Shown here piece by piece: positions 11,212-22,173 of a DNA stretch of 64,000 nucleotides (its first letter is position 1; the number at the start of each line of letters is the position of its first letter). The DNA lies in NCBI GenBank assembly GCA_001792895.1, contig MARA01000006.1:372001-436000 (forward strand). The letters run 5' to 3'. Origin of the DNA: Lentinus brumalis (Eukaryota > Basidiomycota > Agaricomycetes > Polyporales > Polyporaceae). The notes under the pieces are model-generated. The model saw only the letters and a list, made by a program, of their open reading frames with translations. It did not search any database and was not told where the DNA came from. A program made the position numbers and the translations under genes.

Positions 11212-11305
11212 GGCGGAGAAAGGTATGCTCGGTATGGGTGTAGGTGTAGGTGTGCTGAGAAGTGGGTGCTGGTTCGATGCCTCTCAGTCGTCGAGGCGGG
11301 CGTGG

Positions 11306-11311
11306 TTATAT
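11306..11311 (-). promoter_or_regulatory. TATA-like element of protease copy A
   Basis: ATATAA on the minus strand, about 95 bases upstream of the start codon, conserved at the same place in copy B. Called from position and conservation only. Confidence 0.45.
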
Positions 11312-11428
11312 GCTCTTCGACGCACATCCGACCCCTCGGATAGGAACAGGGAAGACCAGCGGGATGTGAGTGAAGTTTAGCTCCCGCAGTCGGGTTGTAC
11401 AGCATATCCGGGAGAGAAAGGATGCACT

Positions 11429-12670
11429 ACACTGTAGTACGGGCTAAATTGAAACCAGCAGTCGCTAGAATGAGAGGACGTACTTGTCCGGCGGCCACTG
11501 AGTGCAGGCCAGATTTGAACGGACAACTGCCAAGTTGCGATTCCTAGCGGAACCGAGTGCTCCATGCTGATTGAGACCGAGCGGAACATCTCTCGGTTGG
11601 ATTCACAACTCAGCAGGTCCAATGGACCTGTTACACGACGTGAGATCGCGGCCGTGCAATGCTCGGGACGGACGAGATCCAGATTCACTAGTTTGCGCGC
11701 GTCCCGTATGAGAGAGCTTCGGTGCGAGAATCTCCTCGGAAAGTCCAGTAGGTACCAGGCTTGCAGCATATGAATATATGACGGCTGGCCTGGCAGACGT
11801 GTTGTGCAGTGTACTGTGTATCGCGATCGACAGGGGCCCATCTCCGATTCATGGAATGTATCGCAGGGCTCCTGCAATGCACATATGCATATCGCCGCCC
11901 TGAAGGCGCCATGTAGTCTATCGCGTACTCTGTCCTCCGTCGCCCAGACCTGGAGCCGTATAAGAGGTCGAGGTCAATGCATGACGCACCGTGACGGAGG
12001 ACCCGGCTTGCGATCATCGATGGACGTCGAGCTCGACGTGAACGAGACCCGTCACAGAAACGGCCGCAGAGATCCCAGAGGGAGATATAACAGCGAGACT
12101 TTTTGGAGTGAACACAAACCTCTCCTTCTCTCCCTCTTCCATGGCAGACTGCGACACAGTCCAGGCCGGGTTCGGACCTGGGGCCTGTGACTTTGCGAGT
12201 GAACATCATGTATAGAGGTTGAGTGCGATACTCTTGCGTACATGGGTATCCAGAGCATGCACCGACGCCGGAGACCGTGAAAGGGGCGCGGAGGATGTAG
12301 CCGGTATGTCCGTCGTTGTGTGATCGGTGGACGGAAGCAAATGTGCACAGCGAGTGACGCCGTCGGTGCAGCGTCGGCGGAGAGGTCGTCCACAGCATGC
12401 ATGATGCACGCCGCAGCTGGAAGCGCCCAGGGCATGATGTTCGCTCGCAAACAGGCGACAACAGAAAGACGAACATGCGCCCTCCGGCTTGCGCTGGGCT
12501 TGCGGCTGCTTGCGGTCATAGTCCTCTCTCCGCTGTGTGACACCACCCTCTCCTCACTAATCTCATCTGGATACCTTATCACTGCCTCTTACGACTGTAT
12601 CTTTACGCCTCATCAATTGAACGACCTTGCTCTGCATCCTCATACCAACCGAACCTCATCCAGTCCAATC
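11429..12670. other. Intergenic, shared 5' region
   Basis: About 1.2 kb between the left arm of the inverted duplication and the conserved unknown gene. It should hold that gene's promoter. A 262-codon open frame on the minus strand (11688-12476) has no signal peptide, no domain-like pattern and no coding-like composition, and I treat it as chance. Confidence 0.5.
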
Positions 12671-15600
12671 ATGTCCGCACTCGGCGTCGGACCCCAAGGA
12701 GGCTCCCTCCATACCCTCATGATGCGCTCTAGCACTCCCGGTACGCCCATGCCATCTGCTACGTTCACGCGTCACATTGACCTCTTCACACATCGTGCAG
12801 CATCCAACGAGAAAGGTATGATGCCCGTGCCAAACCTTGTTGTCCCGCTTGATGACCGCATCCCCGGCCAGTTCTTCTCTATCTCGATGGGATGAACAGA
12901 GACCCCCCGAAGATGACAAGGCTAGCACCGTGGGGTCTCAAGCTCCCCGGTCCTCTCGCGCCAAGAGCAAGGGCGCGAGTAGCGTCCGGCAGCTGGAAGA
13001 CCTCGCGGATCCTGAGGGAGAGAACGGCGGCGAAGACATCAGGTCTGACGTCCAAGAACATCCCTCTGATCTCGGGCGAACCATCCCCATTCACACTACC
13101 GGTGTCGTGAGTGTGCCGCATCGTGTTCACATTGAAGAGACGACTCACTTCCCATCCCAGCCGGAGCATGAGCCAGGTCCTGACGACCCGCCCGGTCCTA
13201 AATTTGAGTCTTACGGATCTTCTTTTGGCAACTTCGGGCCTCTTCCCCGGGAAAGCTTCAACGGGCGAAATGGCGTCGTGAGTTCCTAGCTTCTTGATCG
13301 CGCGCACTGCTTCCTAAACATGCCGTCCTCTCTGCGCACAGACCAGCCCTTCCAAGGCTGCAGCTGTGCCTCTTCCCGAGACGTCTCTTGGAGTGCCTGG
13401 CTCTCCCGCTGAGAGTCACCCAAATCCGTTCCAGGTAACGTCTCGTCTTATATACTCGGTCGCCGGGGTACGTTTTGACCCTACATCAGCAATTCGGCAT
13501 GGCCCCCGCAGCTACGACTGGTATCGCTGGTGCCCCTAGCGGTGTAGGGTCGCGCACTCGTCAGGCGGCCTCTGCGAAGACCTCGCAGAAAGCTCCCTCA
13601 GCGGCTGAGAACGGGGTTGGTGGTCCGACTCAGTGTGATGTGTCATATACTCATCGTGTGGGCTAGGTGCGCTCCCCAAGGCAGCCTCGCGCGCACTGTC
13701 ACCGACACGTACGGGTACCGCCGCCGGAGGCGCTACTCCTGAGCGCCCATGGTCGCCACGAACTGCTGCTTCACAAAACCGATCGGTGAAGTCGCGCGAC
13801 ACCCAGAAGACGAAGGGCACGGTCTATCCGCCGCTACCCGAGTCTGTGCTTGACGATGGTCAGCGAACGAATAAAGCATACTCAATCTCGCCATCAGAGT
13901 CTGCGTCCATGGTCGGCAGTCGACGTGCGCGCCAGCAGCAGGTCATGGAACAGCAGCGGCTGGAGATGGTGGATGAGCTGGAGCCATCGCACAAGCCTTC
14001 GAAGTCGGTAAGGAGCACGACGGAGGTGAATGGCCAGCCCCAGCCTAGTAAGGCGGGTACGAATCATGCGAAGTCGCAGAGTGCTGGTGAGTTCAGTATT
14101 TTCTAGCACACTGCGTCCGCATTCCGACTATTCCATAGCCCGATCGCAGGGCCCGATGTCACCACGAAGCCAAACCACCGCGATGCAGCGAGAGCCAAGC
14201 ATTGCACCCACGGAAGGTAGATCGGCGGCACCGCCGATGTCGCCTGCACGGTCGAGACACACTGTTAGAGATCCCGACACGACACCCACTCAGTCGCGTG
14301 CCGCCACCCCCGACAACTTCCATCTCAATGCCGAGGAGCAGCGCATTGTACAGAGCGTTCTCGGTATACCCGCTCAGACGCGGACGTCCTACGCGCTGTC
14401 CACCATGGCACCGTCGATGCTCGAACCTGAGGTTGTCAACTCGCATTTCCATGATATGGAATTGTGCCAATTACTTCATGCGTTGGATCAGCCTATGGGC
14501 GAGCCGGTCAAGAAAGCGGTGCGTAAAGCTGTCAGGGCTCGCGTCAAGAAGCTTGGCATGAAGTATGATAACGAGGTGAGGCTGCAGTGCCCCATCTCAG
14601 TGGGCGAATACTGAGGACCCAATGTCTCCGTAGTCTATCAAGGCGTATCGGAAGTCGTTCCATGACCACGATCCCGCGGTCCACCTCGCGGCTGCACTGA
14701 CGGGTACCAGCTCGAAAGTAGGAGGGCGCTCCCAGGTCGGCGGTTCGAATCAGGAGCCTCCCGAGTGGGCGAAGGAGCTTCTCCAAGGCTTCATCAACAT
14801 GCAGAACCGGATCGACGAACTTGCTCCTAAGATTGAGAAGAGTCTTCGCTCGTCGCGTGGTGGCGGCTCTTATATGTCCGAGCGGGGTGACTACGCGAAT
14901 GGCCACCACCACTATCCGAGCTCGCAGATCGATGAGGGGTACGCGCACAGCCATATGACGCAGACCATCGACGTCCACCAGCACCCCACTGGCGATGAGT
15001 CGATGTACCAGACTGATGCGGAGATAATCCGCGACTCGACACACTTACACACCCTCCCTGGATCGATGCACCACCACGATGGCTCGATGCATGGCGCGAT
15101 CCGCGAGGAAGACATCTACGAGGACGAGGAGGAGCACCAATTTGCGCACACCGACGCCGACACCCGTGGTCTAGAGAGCGAGTACGCAGTGCACGACCGC
15201 GAGAACTCCCCAGGGCAGCAGTACCTCGAGCAGGAGCTATACAAGCTTCGCCTCAAGCCCAGCCACTCCGTAACAACGCACAAGACCTGGGAGCTCGCGC
15301 GGGGTGACGGGGCACAGGACGAGGACGAGGACGGCGATGCGCAGGCAGCCATCACCGAGTCCGGGCTCCCGGAGATCCCAGACGGGAACACAGGCGGGTA
15401 CACGCGAACGGGATCGCCGCCGCTCCCGCCGCTGCCACAGGAGCGGGGCGACATGATGCCGCTCGACGGACAGGTGTGGCAGCAGGGTGATTACAGCAGC
15501 GAGCCCCGGATGCTGCCGCCGTGGCAGCGGATCCACCAGCGGCTGCTGAGCTGGGCGATTGTGTGGCCGATGACGGAGCTGGACAACGCCGTGAACAGTT

Positions 15601-16379
15601 GCGTCCGCGGCATGCAGGTTGACGAGATCGCGCTGAGCATCTGGTCGACGCAGACGTACAAGCGGTACGTGCGCGCGAAGATGACGGACAGCCCGCCTGG
15701 CCGCGTGGATCGACTGTTCGTGCCCCCGAATATGGCGGACGCGATCAGCACAGCCGTGTACAATGGGAGGCACGGGGATGCTTGTGGGATGCTCCGAGAT
15801 CTGTGGGCGCCTTTTGGGCTGGAGGGCATTCCGAGGCTGTTGATTGTACTGGCGAAGCATCGGAACGATGATAACCATTGGGTCGTGCATCGGTGAGTGG
15901 TGACTTGTGGCGCGTTTCCGGGTGGTCACTTACCTTTGGAGTGCGCAGCTTCTCCCTGCCTGATGGGTCGCTCACAACATACGACACGTATCCCGAGCGG
16001 TGTCTCCCCGATGGCCGCGTGAGTACAGCCTATATCTCTGACCCGAGACCATATCCCTGACATCTTTTGTGGGTATTAGCCCCTTGGCTGGTGGTTCGCT
16101 ATCCGGATCGCATGGCCCGACGCTATATACCCCAGTCCCGACCATCTCATGCAGAAGATGGTCCGCCTGCATCGCCCGATGCAGCTCCCGATCGAGAATT
16201 CCGTCGCTGCCGCGGGCATCTGGCGCAACTTGTTGATGGGCTCCAGAGCGGAGCGCAGCCTCGACCTGGAGCGGTTACGGGACCTCATCAGCACTGAGGT
16301 GAAGAACCTGCGCCAGCGCAAGCTCATGGGCAAGCTCTCGATAGGCGGGTCTAGACCGAACTGGGAGGACATGAACTGA
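12671..16379 (+). CDS. Conserved basidiomycete protein of unknown function
   Basis: About 1,050 residues in ten exons, start ATG 12671 (MSALGVGPQGGSLHTL). The N-terminal half is disordered and rich in Ser, Pro and Gln, with acidic patches. The C-terminal 350 residues look folded: WQRIHQRLLSWAIVWPMTE, DEIALSIWSTQTYKRYVR, RLFVPPNMADAISTAVYNG, LLIVLAKHRNDDNHWVVHR and GWWFAIRIAWPDAIYPSP. I know no named family for it, though the C-terminal part resembles conserved agaricomycete hypotheticals. Features include a 15-nt microexon (12801-12815, ASNEK), a poly-acidic stretch EEDIYEDEEEHQ and a His-rich run. The frame breaks at the start of exon 3. Six C's at 12903-12908 would need to be seven to join NEK to ETPPEDDKAS, again a likely homopolymer error. 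It has no signal peptide and is probably intracellular. Confidence 0.7.
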
Positions 16380-17231
16380 GTCCTGCGCGCGACCCCGCCC
16401 TTCACCTCGTCTACGTTACGACCAGCCTAACTACGCATACGAATCGCACACGACATGATAAACTCACGAACTGCTTCCTTTAGCCATCCCCCGGTTTCAT
16501 CTCTCATTCTCATCGCGGATCATCCTGGTGGAGGCATTGTCTTTGGAAGAAGTAGCGCTTATGTGTACACCATCTGTAAATCATCGTGCGCCTCCCTTTC
16601 TCTTTGTCCCCATTTGCAGGATTTCCACCGATACAGACCATTTGTTTATTGCTTGCGCTACCCCTCACCTCTTCCCTCGGTAGCTGCCCGCCTTCTCCCC
16701 TCGGACCCCATACACCATGCCATGTGTCTGTGTGACACATCGCTTCCCTTTGCCCCCAGTTGTCTCGTCGCCGCACCCAATGTCCCGAACTCTCTTATGA
16801 CCTGTTGGAGCACTAGTGTTCAATCATCCGTAGGTAGTACTGCTTTATATAGATCGCCGGCTCGAAGCTGTGGTTATCTTGTGGTGCTTGCTGTGCGTGT
16901 ACTTGTATGTCGTGCTGTATGTAGTTGCAAGATGACGAATTCACGCCCTCCATTCTCTGAACCGTCTCCTGCGAGATCGGGTCAACATGCCGACTGGCAA
17001 AGCGGTGAGTTTAGATCTCGCCCACCAACTCCGTGTGACCGCAAGCTGATCACTGTGTATGTAGTCGTGGAATCAATGCATCCAACCTGTAAGCATTTGA
17101 GCCAGGTTACGAACCCAACCGAACGATGTTCCCCTTGGTCACGATTGCAATTACCACCGTCAAGATCCGGCAGGGAGTCCAACTAGCGACTATGTGTTCC
17201 AATCTGGCCTAACTCCAGCGATCTCGGGGCG
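16380..17231. other. Intergenic between unknown gene and right duplication arm
   Basis: About 850 bases holding the 3' UTR of the unknown gene and the outer promoter side of protease copy B. A 243-codon frame at 16455-17186 is open but has a pyrimidine-rich, non-coding composition. Nothing else is seen. Confidence 0.5.
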
Positions 17232-17348
17232 AGTGCATCCTTTCTCTCCCGGATATGCTGTACCACCCGACTGCGGGAGCTAAACTTCACTCACATCCCG
17301 CTGGTCTTCCCTGTTCCTATCCGAGGGGTCGGATGGTCGTCGAAGAGC

Positions 17349-17354
17349 ATATAA
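17349..17354 (+). promoter_or_regulatory. TATA-like element of protease copy B
   Basis: ATATAA about 95 bases upstream of ATG 17449, in the same place as in copy A. The duplicated arm therefore carried its proximal promoter with it. Confidence 0.45.
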
Positions 17355-17448
17355 CCACGCCCGCCTCGACGACTGAGAGGCATCGAACCAGCACCCACTT
17401 CTCAGCACACCTACACCTACACCCATACCGAGCATACCTTTCTCCGCG

Positions 17449-18920
17449 ATGTTCATCAAGAGCAGCTTGATCAGCCTGGCCCTCGTTATGTCCGCCTCTG
17501 CAACCCCGCTGGTCGTGGGACTTGGCACTGCAGTTGCCATCGAGAAGCGCAACACACTCATCAAGGACGACGGGTCGTTCGACCACACTGGCGCGATCAA
17601 GCAGGTTGTCCGCGATTCCAAGTAAGCCACCTTCTCGCCTCGCTCGCCCGTATCCCCAGAACTCATCGACTTGTCTCCTCTAGCAAGCACCGCCGTAACC
17701 TTCTGAACCTCAAGCGCAACGAGGGTGAACAGGCGTTCAACGAGGGCGCACACATCCGCCCCGTCGCCAACCTCACCAGCTCCTCCTCAGGCCTCGCCGC
17801 GCGCCAAGCCGAGGCCCTCAACGACGAGAACAACGACGTGTACTGGGCCGGCACAATCTCCATCGGCAGCAACAAGCAGCCGTTCTATATCGACTTCGAC
17901 ACCGGCTCGTCCGACCTCTGGGTGCCCTCCGTCAACTGCACGAGCTCCACGTGCAATGGCAAGCACAAGTACGACGGCAAGGCGTCCACCACCTCCGCGC
18001 GCAAGTCAGGCCAGTTCTCGATTTCATATGGGGACGGCTCGACCGTTTCGGGCCCTGTGTACATGGAAACCGTCACTGTGGCGGGAGTCACCGCAACGGG
18101 CCAGTACTTCTCGCCCGTCACGCAGCTGTCGTCGTCGTTCGCGGGCGAGAAGATGGACGGGATCCTGGGCATGGCGTACCCCGCGCTCTCGCAGTTCCGC
18201 CAGAACCCGTTCTTCAACAGCGCCAAGGCGCAGGGCACGGTCAAGGCCGGGGTGTTCGCGTTCAAGCTCGCCAAGTCTGGCTCGGAGCTCTATCTCGGCG
18301 GCACGAACCCGAATCTCTACAAGGACTCGATCGAGTACCACTCCGTGAATACTGGTTCTGGGTTCTGGCAGATCGGCAGCGGGAACACGGCGAAGGTCAT
18401 GGTTGGCTCCAAGGTACGCGGCTCTCCCGTCTTGTGCTTGAAGCCGAGAGCACACACTGATGGATGATGATGACAGGCGGTGGTGTCTAGCATCCAGACG
18501 ATCATCGACTCGGGGACGACGCTCATCTATGGCCCTCCGAGCCAGGTCGCGACGTTCTATCAGAGCATCCCCGGCTCGCAGGTGTACGACTCGAAGAACG
18601 GCTTCTACTCGTTCCCGTGCAACGCCGTCCCGTCGAACGTCGGGTTCAGCTGGGGCGGCAAGAGCTGGACGATCTCCGCGGCGAACATGAACCTCGGACA
18701 AGCCAGTGCCGGGAGTACGCGGTGCATTGGGGCAATTGTCGGTCACGACCTCGGCCTGGGCACGAACGTCTGGCTCGTTGGTGACAGGTGAGTCTTTGCT
18801 CGTGCGGGCCTGTAGTTGTGAGAAGCCAGATGCTGATGGATTGTGTGCAGCTTCATGAAGAACGTCTACTCTGTGTTCTCGTTCGACCAGAACGCTGTCG
18901 GCTTCGCCAGTCTGAAGTAG
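17449..18920 (+). CDS. Secreted aspartic protease, pepsin family A1 (copy B)
   Basis: Intact paralogue of copy A with the same four-exon structure (17449-17622, about 17685-18414, 18478-18788, 18851-18920). It has the same signal peptide and both catalytic aspartates (FDTGSSDLW and IDSGTTLIYG), the flap Tyr (SISYGDGST) and the same C-terminal FASLK. Most differences are single substitutions, including AEALND for GEALND and LSSSFAG for LSASFAG. The second intron differs slightly in length. No stop or frameshift is present, so both genes are probably expressed. The product should be an acid endopeptidase secreted to the medium or vacuole. The near identity of introns and flanks points to recent duplication or ongoing gene conversion. 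Confidence 0.95.
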
Positions 18921-19032
18921 AGCGTGTTTCGATCTTGTGCTCCATTACGAGCCGCTCCCATGTATGCATCGTCTGGACCGATGATTCTCAATACATATAT
19001 CATCTCCCGTTCTTGCTCCCTTCTGACCTTGG

Positions 19033-20165
19033 TTCTGATGTAAGTAATGGGAAGGCGTCGCATTCACACCTGCCAATATAGTACTCGTACAGACGTACTG
19101 TAGTACGAATCGTTCCCTTCACTGCCTCCAGGAAGTCATTTCTCCCACACTTTCAGAGTTGCCCATTGTGGAGTTGTTGTCGCTGTCAGTAAAAGTAGAG
19201 AGCATCGTCGAAGTCGGTCGAAGTTCTTATTTCTCCAATCCACCATCCCTGCCAATCCAAGCAAAGAAAGTATGTCCAATTCTCGACGCCGTCGGCCTTA
19301 CGTAAGTACGCCCACAGCTCAAGTATCCCGGATCTCCCCGCACCTCGACTTCGCTGTTTCCTGTCCTCAACCATATGTACCGCTTGCTCGCCACCCCGGA
19401 TGCTTCCGCTTCAGTCTTTTCCTCCTTGCTCAAGCATGCTGCATCGGGACCGCCTCTCAGATCTCAGCGACCGTTGCAGTGTATGTCCCACAATTGTCGT
19501 CCATAATTGCCCGCATCTATGCAGTGTTTCTTGACTATTTGGTATATGCAATCCAGGAGTCCCCTCCTCGCTGGAGCTCTCGTTTGGCTTCCGTCTTTGC
19601 TTACAATAGCTCGGACTCTCCCGTCGACCTGATATATATCACCAGCGCTTCACAGAGTCCGGAGTTCACTAGTAAGTACGTCTTGCACCGGCCCCATCTC
19701 CTTGCAATGCATCTCCCCGCTGTAATCCGTCGTTACAGCCCGGGTCTTTCAACCTCTGTTCAGACTCGGTGTGTATTACCGGTCAGTAGCTTACTGCCAA
19801 TCATTATGATCTGCGCATGCGGTGCAACAGGGCCGCCAGACAGCCGCTGCCCAGTACTTAACTACCATGCAGAGCCCTGCAGGCATGCGAGATTGATGTA
19901 GGTCTTGTGAGGCGTTATGCAGTGCCCATTTTAGTGATGATGCAATAATCCAGTCATCCTAACCGCACTTGGTGATAGCATTCGACGAAGATTATTCTTC
20001 GACCCGCTTGGCGACGCAGGGCGTTACGGCGGCTTGGAGACAGCCTAGTCAATGTCCCGCAAGCGATTGCTCCGTCCCGTCGGAGCTTGCAGCTCATGTA
20101 CGTGCTACTTATATGAACCGAGCTGGACAGATCATAGTGCGCCCCCCCCCCTCCCCGCCACTACC
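19033..20165. other. Intergenic
   Basis: About 1.1 kb between protease copy B and the DUF6533-type gene. A 209-codon plus-strand frame (19272-19901) is open but shows no recognisable motif and is not called. A run of ten C's lies at 20142-20151, just before the next start codon. In this window, homopolymer lengths are suspect. Confidence 0.5.
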
Positions 20166-22089
20166 ATGTCCGAATCTTCTACTTCTGATAACGTCGAGAT
20201 CATCGCGCAGTACGAGTCTCTGTGAGTATTCAGTAAAGTCTGTTTCTGTGCCCGCGAGCTCATGCGTCGAGGACAGCTTCGTATCGCTATGCTGCAGTTA
20301 TGCCACGTTCGGTCAGTGCCTCCTTCAAGGAGTGACTCCCCGAGGCGTCCGTCCGCGTTCTGAACGTGGATGTACTACGCAGTATACATGTGCTATGACT
20401 GGATGTTGACCCTGGACGACGAGATCAGCCTCTTCTGGAATCGACGCGTCTCCGCAGCGTCGATCCTGTACTTTGCCATCCGCTACCCCGTTGTCTTCTT
20501 CTGGATTATGGGGTACCCGACGACACACCTCCAAGGAGTTGTGAGTTGATTGCTAGCGACCCGGCTCCGTTTGAACCCATGCTAATGGAAGATGTCGTGT
20601 TCTATAGAGGTACGTGCGTCGCAACAGATCACCCGGAATGCTCTGATGAACCGAGCACACCCAGCTGCGAGGCGTACATGTACACCGTGATGGTGACACA
20701 ACTTCTGATATACCTCTTCCCGGCCGGTGAGTCCCAATCAAGATGTTAACCACCTCTATTACCCCCCTACTTATGCCGTCGTCTCAGTATTCTCCGCCTT
20801 GCGCGTGTACGCATTGACGGCACAAAACAAGTTTCTTGCTGCCATCGTCCTCTTCTTCGCCTTGGGGCCGATATATGCCAACTCCGTGAGTACGGCGGAT
20901 CCAGAGTCTGCTTGTTGGACACCAACGGGACCTCACGCGGCGTCCATTAACATACTGATCTTCAGGCGCACTTCGTCTGGGAGAAGCCCATTTATGTACC
21001 GGACTTCGGCTGCGTGGTCAGTGACAATGCCGACCACAAGATGGGTGTTATGTGAATCTCGTTTCTAAGCTTCAAAGGTTTGGCACATGCGCTTACCCTT
21101 TTACGCTGATGCAGATGTGAGTAGCAAATTCATGGCATCTGCCTCCAACGCCGCCTCTGAGCATCCACCGATCACCCAGTCACTGGCATCTCACGAGGGA
21201 TGCTCTCCGTTGCGGACCTCCTGGTTATCATCATCACATGGCAGAAGACATCCTATTCCGTGCAAAACCTGCAAGGATCTGTCGGTCCTTCTCTGGCTAA
21301 AACCCTGCTGCGAAGCGGTGAGTACCGCAGCATTGGTCGAGTAACATTACCTGACCTTTCTCTCCGCTGGCAGGGATCATATACTTCATGTACGCCTCCT
21401 GCGACGTATATCACGGAAAGACTGTCACTGGATTGACACATTCCTTGAAATGCAGCCCACTCGCTTTCCTGAACATACTGCACACTATTCTGACCGAGAC
21501 AGGGGTGCGTGCCTTCCGAGCCTCAACTCTGGCGGCAAGCTAATCGCGCATGTTACGACAGGCAGAGCAATTCCTGCGCAACTCTAGTGTGGTCTCGTTG
21601 TTTATTGACCCGCAAGCGTCACCGCTCCTCTTTCATCGTACGCGTGCATGACTGACTCGTCTACCATTGGCATGCTGGCACAGTGCGACCTCGGTCCTCG
21701 CGTGCCGCCTCCTCATCAACCTCCGTAAAGTGGAAGTCGGTCATAACGTTACCAGCACAGGGCCGTCGGCATTCACCACCACGATGCGCTTCACTCCCGA
21801 TGTGAGCAACCCCACCGAATCAACCGCGTCCGGGCCCGCTTCGCAAGGCACGAAAACATTACCACCATTCATCTCCTCGATGGGCGAGCTGGTAGATATG
21901 GGGTTCTCGGCCTCGACGCTGCACGAGACGGGACGGTGGGATACCGATTGCGAGGACGCTAGCGCCACGGAACTCGCAACCGTTGTAGATCAAGCCGGAG
22001 TGCCGGCTGCCGAAAGGCCTGCGTCTCCGCGAGGTCGCGAGGATATGGAACGAGGACATTCGACGTCGTTAAACGTAAATGCCACTTGA
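20166..22089 (+). CDS. DUF6533-domain multi-pass membrane protein
   Basis: Starts at ATG 20166 (MSESSTSDNVEIIAQYESL). The second coding exon gives CYDWMLTLDDEISLFWNRR followed by ILYFAIRYPVVFFWIMG, which is the hallmark of the basidiomycete DUF6533 domain (aromatic-W-[DE]-x-hydrophobic-T-x-D-x-E, then a transmembrane helix). Further hydrophobic segments follow: VMVTQLLIYLFPA, FSALRVYAL, IVLFFALGPIYA, MLSVADLLVIIITW and PLAFLNILHTIL. The final cytosolic tail is polar and contains MGELVDMGFSAST. The family is greatly expanded in mushroom-forming fungi and has no known function. A seven-helix, receptor-like topology is often suspected. Several internal exon borders (20600-21120) are approximate. 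Confidence 0.8.
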
Positions 22090-22173
22090 AACGATCGACT
22101 GCTAACTAGATACCTTACTGTACATCACGACATAAGCAGCGCATCATGCACTATAGGAGATGATGTTCCACGC

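Larger units (their letters stand above)
9631..11428 (-). repeat. Left arm of a 1.8-kb inverted duplication
   Basis: This segment is nearly identical, in reverse complement, to 17232-19032. The match starts in the 5' flank (GTGCATCCTTTCTCTCCCGG, at 11428 read leftward) and runs through the whole protease gene. It ends just past its 3' UTR at CCTTCTGACCTTGG (9631). Outside these points the flanks are unrelated. Only scattered substitutions and small indels were seen by eye. Confidence 0.93.
17232..19032 (+). repeat. Right arm of the 1.8-kb inverted duplication
   Basis: Reverse-complement partner of 9631-11428, with the same limits relative to the gene (from GTGCATCCTTTC to CCTTCTGACCTTGG). 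The spacer between the two arms is about 5.8 kb of unique sequence. The two arms differ in length by only about three bases. Confidence 0.93.

Noticed and set aside
11688..12476. 262-codon minus-strand open frame
   Set aside because: No domain, signal or coding-like composition; it lies in a promoter region between strong genes.
16455..17186. 243-codon plus-strand open frame
   Set aside because: Pyrimidine-rich UTR-like composition, no recognisable protein features.
9743..18920. The two protease copies as an assembly (haplotype) duplication
   Set aside because: Not favoured because the copies are inverted, have unrelated flanks and differ at several positions; it remains testable with long reads.
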